This document shows, piece after piece, positions 4,626-5,634 of a stretch of DNA of 5,634 nucleotides; position 1 is the stretch's first letter, and every line of letters begins with the position of its first letter. The stretch lies in NCBI GenBank assembly GCA_947384645.1, contig CANDHX010000092.1, positions 1-5,634 of the forward strand, read 5' to 3'. A program made the position numbers and the translations under genes. The DNA comes from an uncultured Mycoplasmatota bacterium. Lineage in GTDB: Bacteria > Bacillota_I > Bacilli_A > RF39 > UBA660. A model generated the notes under the pieces. That model saw only the letters and a list, made by a program, of their open reading frames with translations, had not been told where the DNA came from and ran no database searches.

Positions 4626-5536
4626 AAGTAGCTGTAATAGGTTCGGGAGTCTATGGAAACTCCATAGCAAAGTTATTATTAAAAGGCAAAAATGAAGTTG
4701 TGATGTGGACTGACCAAAAAGATTTAACGGGCGTTATCTGTCCAGAAGGAGTCAATCTAACTAACAGCTTTAGCGAGGCTATCAAAGGAGTTCAAGTTTG
4801 TTTTGTTTTGACGGGAAGTAAATTCGTAAGAAGCGTTTTAGAAGGACTTAAACCTTTTATAAGAGATGACGTTTTGCTCGTCTTAGGTTCTAAAGGTATA
4901 CTAGATGAAGGCACTCTAATGAGCGATATAGCAGAAAGCGTGTTGCCAAATAATCCTTTAAGTGTGATTTCGGGACCCACTTTTGCCAAAGATATTGGAA
5001 ATTTAGAACCGGTTGGTTTTACCATCGCCTCAAAAGATATTAAGCATTTCGAATTAATCAAGAGTATTTTTGAAGATGTATATTTAGAACACTCTTTTGA
5101 TTTAAGAGCAATCGAGCTTGCCAGTACTCTTAAGAATGCCTATGCAATAGGAAGCGGGATATTAGAAGGATTAGGATATCATAATTCTACTAAATGTCTT
5201 TTTATCACAAAAGCTCTTTATGAAATAAACGAAATCTTTAAAAGTTTAAATCTCGATAGAAATTCGAGTATTACGTTGGCTGGTATTGGTGACTTGGTAC
5301 TAACGTGTTCAAGTACAGATAGCAGAAACTTTACTTACGGAACACTACTCGCAAAAAGTAAAGAGGAAGCAAGCGATTACATAGCTAAAACTACTGTAGA
5401 AGGACATGATAATATAAAAACATTTAATAGTCTGTTTTCAGCTGAGAAAGTTGATGCTCCTATTTTAGAATGTATTTATAATATCATTATTGAAAATGAT
5501 AAACCTCAAAAATTGATAGAACAATTACTTAAATAA
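4622..5536 (+). CDS. gpsA: NAD(P)H-dependent glycerol-3-phosphate dehydrogenase
   Basis: Reduces dihydroxyacetone phosphate to sn-glycerol 3-phosphate with NAD(P)H, supplying the backbone for membrane phospholipids; cytoplasmic. A 304-residue protein with the Rossmann motif GSGVYG (7-12), SKGI with Lys91, ISGPTFA (116-122), catalytic Lys171 in TLKN, GIGDLVLTC (221-229), SRN (234-236), EGH (260-262) and the APILECIY tail (279-286). It is shorter than the usual 325-340 residues. The deficit lies mainly between Trp29 and about residue 50, where relatives carry an IN..R.N..YLPG segment that is missing here. The usual VPS motif reads LTGS (63-66). All core catalytic residues remain, so an active enzyme is expected, perhaps with altered cofactor handling (inference). 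It starts in the ATGA overlap with rarA, with AGAAGGA (4608-4614) 7 bases upstream, and ends before a probable terminator. Confidence 0.93.
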   Translation: MKVAVIGSGVYGNSIAKLLLKGKNEVVMWTDQKDLTGVICPEGVNLTNSFSEAIKGVQVCFVLTGSKFVRSVLEGLKPFIRDDVLLVLGSKGILDEGTLMSDIAESVLPNNPLSVISGPTFAKDIGNLEPVGFTIASKDIKHFELIKSIFEDVYLEHSFDLRAIELASTLKNAYAIGSGILEGLGYHNSTKCLFITKALYEINEIFKSLNLDRNSSITLAGIGDLVLTCSSTDSRNFTYGTLLAKSKEEASDYIAKTTVEGHDNIKTFNSLFSAEKVDAPILECIYNIIIENDKPQKLIEQLLK

Positions 5537-5543
5537 TATATTT

Positions 5544-5582
5544 AAAAGGAAATATATAGCAATTATATGTTTCTTTTATTTT
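5544..5582 (+). terminator. Probable terminator of the rarA-gpsA operon
   Basis: AAAAGGAA (5544-5551) pairs with TTTCTTTT (5570-5577) through one G·U pair. The stem continues as ATATA (5552-5556) with TATAT (5564-5568), with a bulged G5569 and a 7-base loop, and a TTTTATTTT tail (5574-5582) follows. It begins 8 bases after the gpsA stop. The stem is AT-rich, so strength is uncertain. Confidence 0.6.
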
Positions 5583-5603
5583 ATATAAGATTGTTTAAAT
5601 TAC

Positions 5604-5634
5604 AGATCGGAAGAGCGTCGTGTAGGGAAAGAGT
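5604..5634. other. Illumina universal (read-1) adapter remnant (artefact)
   Basis: From AGATCGGAAGAGCG at 5604 to the end, the bases match the reverse complement of the Illumina universal adapter. They are not genomic; the true sequence ends at 5603. The different adapter at the left end means the contig is bounded by the two adapter types in the orientation of a library insert. Confidence 0.98.

Noticed and set aside
4792..5061. Minus-strand open frame within gpsA
   Set aside because: It is antisense to conserved GpsA motifs and has no recognisable product.
1..5634. Mycoplasma-type code with TGA read as Trp
   Set aside because: Trp is TGG in ZIP, RarA and GpsA at conserved sites, and TGA ends three genes, one in an ATGA overlap.

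Overview
The window looks like a contig from a low-GC Bacillota-type bacterium, possibly a gut Bacilli or Erysipelotrichia/RF39-like lineage; that placement is inference. The support is very AT-rich spacers, Lys/Asn/Ile-rich proteins, purine-rich Shine-Dalgarno sites and sigma-A-like TATAAT boxes. The code is standard bacterial: Trp is TGG throughout and TGA is a real stop, including in a 4-base ATGA gene overlap, which argues against a mycoplasma-type code. The first 26 and last 31 bases are Illumina adapter, so the biological insert is 27-5603 and both ends are assembly ends, not natural boundaries.

Layout, left to right. A C-terminal gene fragment of unknown function (27-260) ends at a rho-independent terminator. 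A 500-base gene-free AT-rich stretch follows. At its right edge (776-803) lies a 28-bp sequence with the exact 11-6-11 architecture of a chromosome dimer resolution site (dif), with close similarity to the Bacillus subtilis and Escherichia coli sites. Immediately downstream is a 130-aa predicted tail-anchored membrane protein of unknown function (835-1227). Its 3' end overlaps by 8 bp a convergent ZIP-family metal transporter gene (1220-1963, minus). Next comes a 55-aa protein made almost only of Asn, Ser, Ala and Arg, with an RNSA tetrapeptide repeat and a very strong ribosome binding site (2220-2387). It shares a bidirectional terminator with a convergent XerD-type tyrosine recombinase gene (2416-3309, minus). 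Divergent from xerD is a two-gene operon of rarA (AAA+ ATPase of the replication fork, 3423-4625) and gpsA (glycerol-3-phosphate dehydrogenase, 4622-5536), ended by a probable terminator.

How it fits together. The most notable relationship is the dif site and a complete Xer recombinase gene about 1.6 kb apart on one contig, placing the window probably at the replication terminus. Xer recombinases resolve chromosome dimers formed when stalled or broken forks are repaired by homologous recombination, and RarA acts at stalled forks, so three chromosome-maintenance elements are close together; any functional link beyond proximity is inference. ZIP and GpsA are housekeeping genes for metal uptake and phospholipid precursor synthesis. 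The least described items are the N/S/A/R protein and the membrane protein directly downstream of dif.
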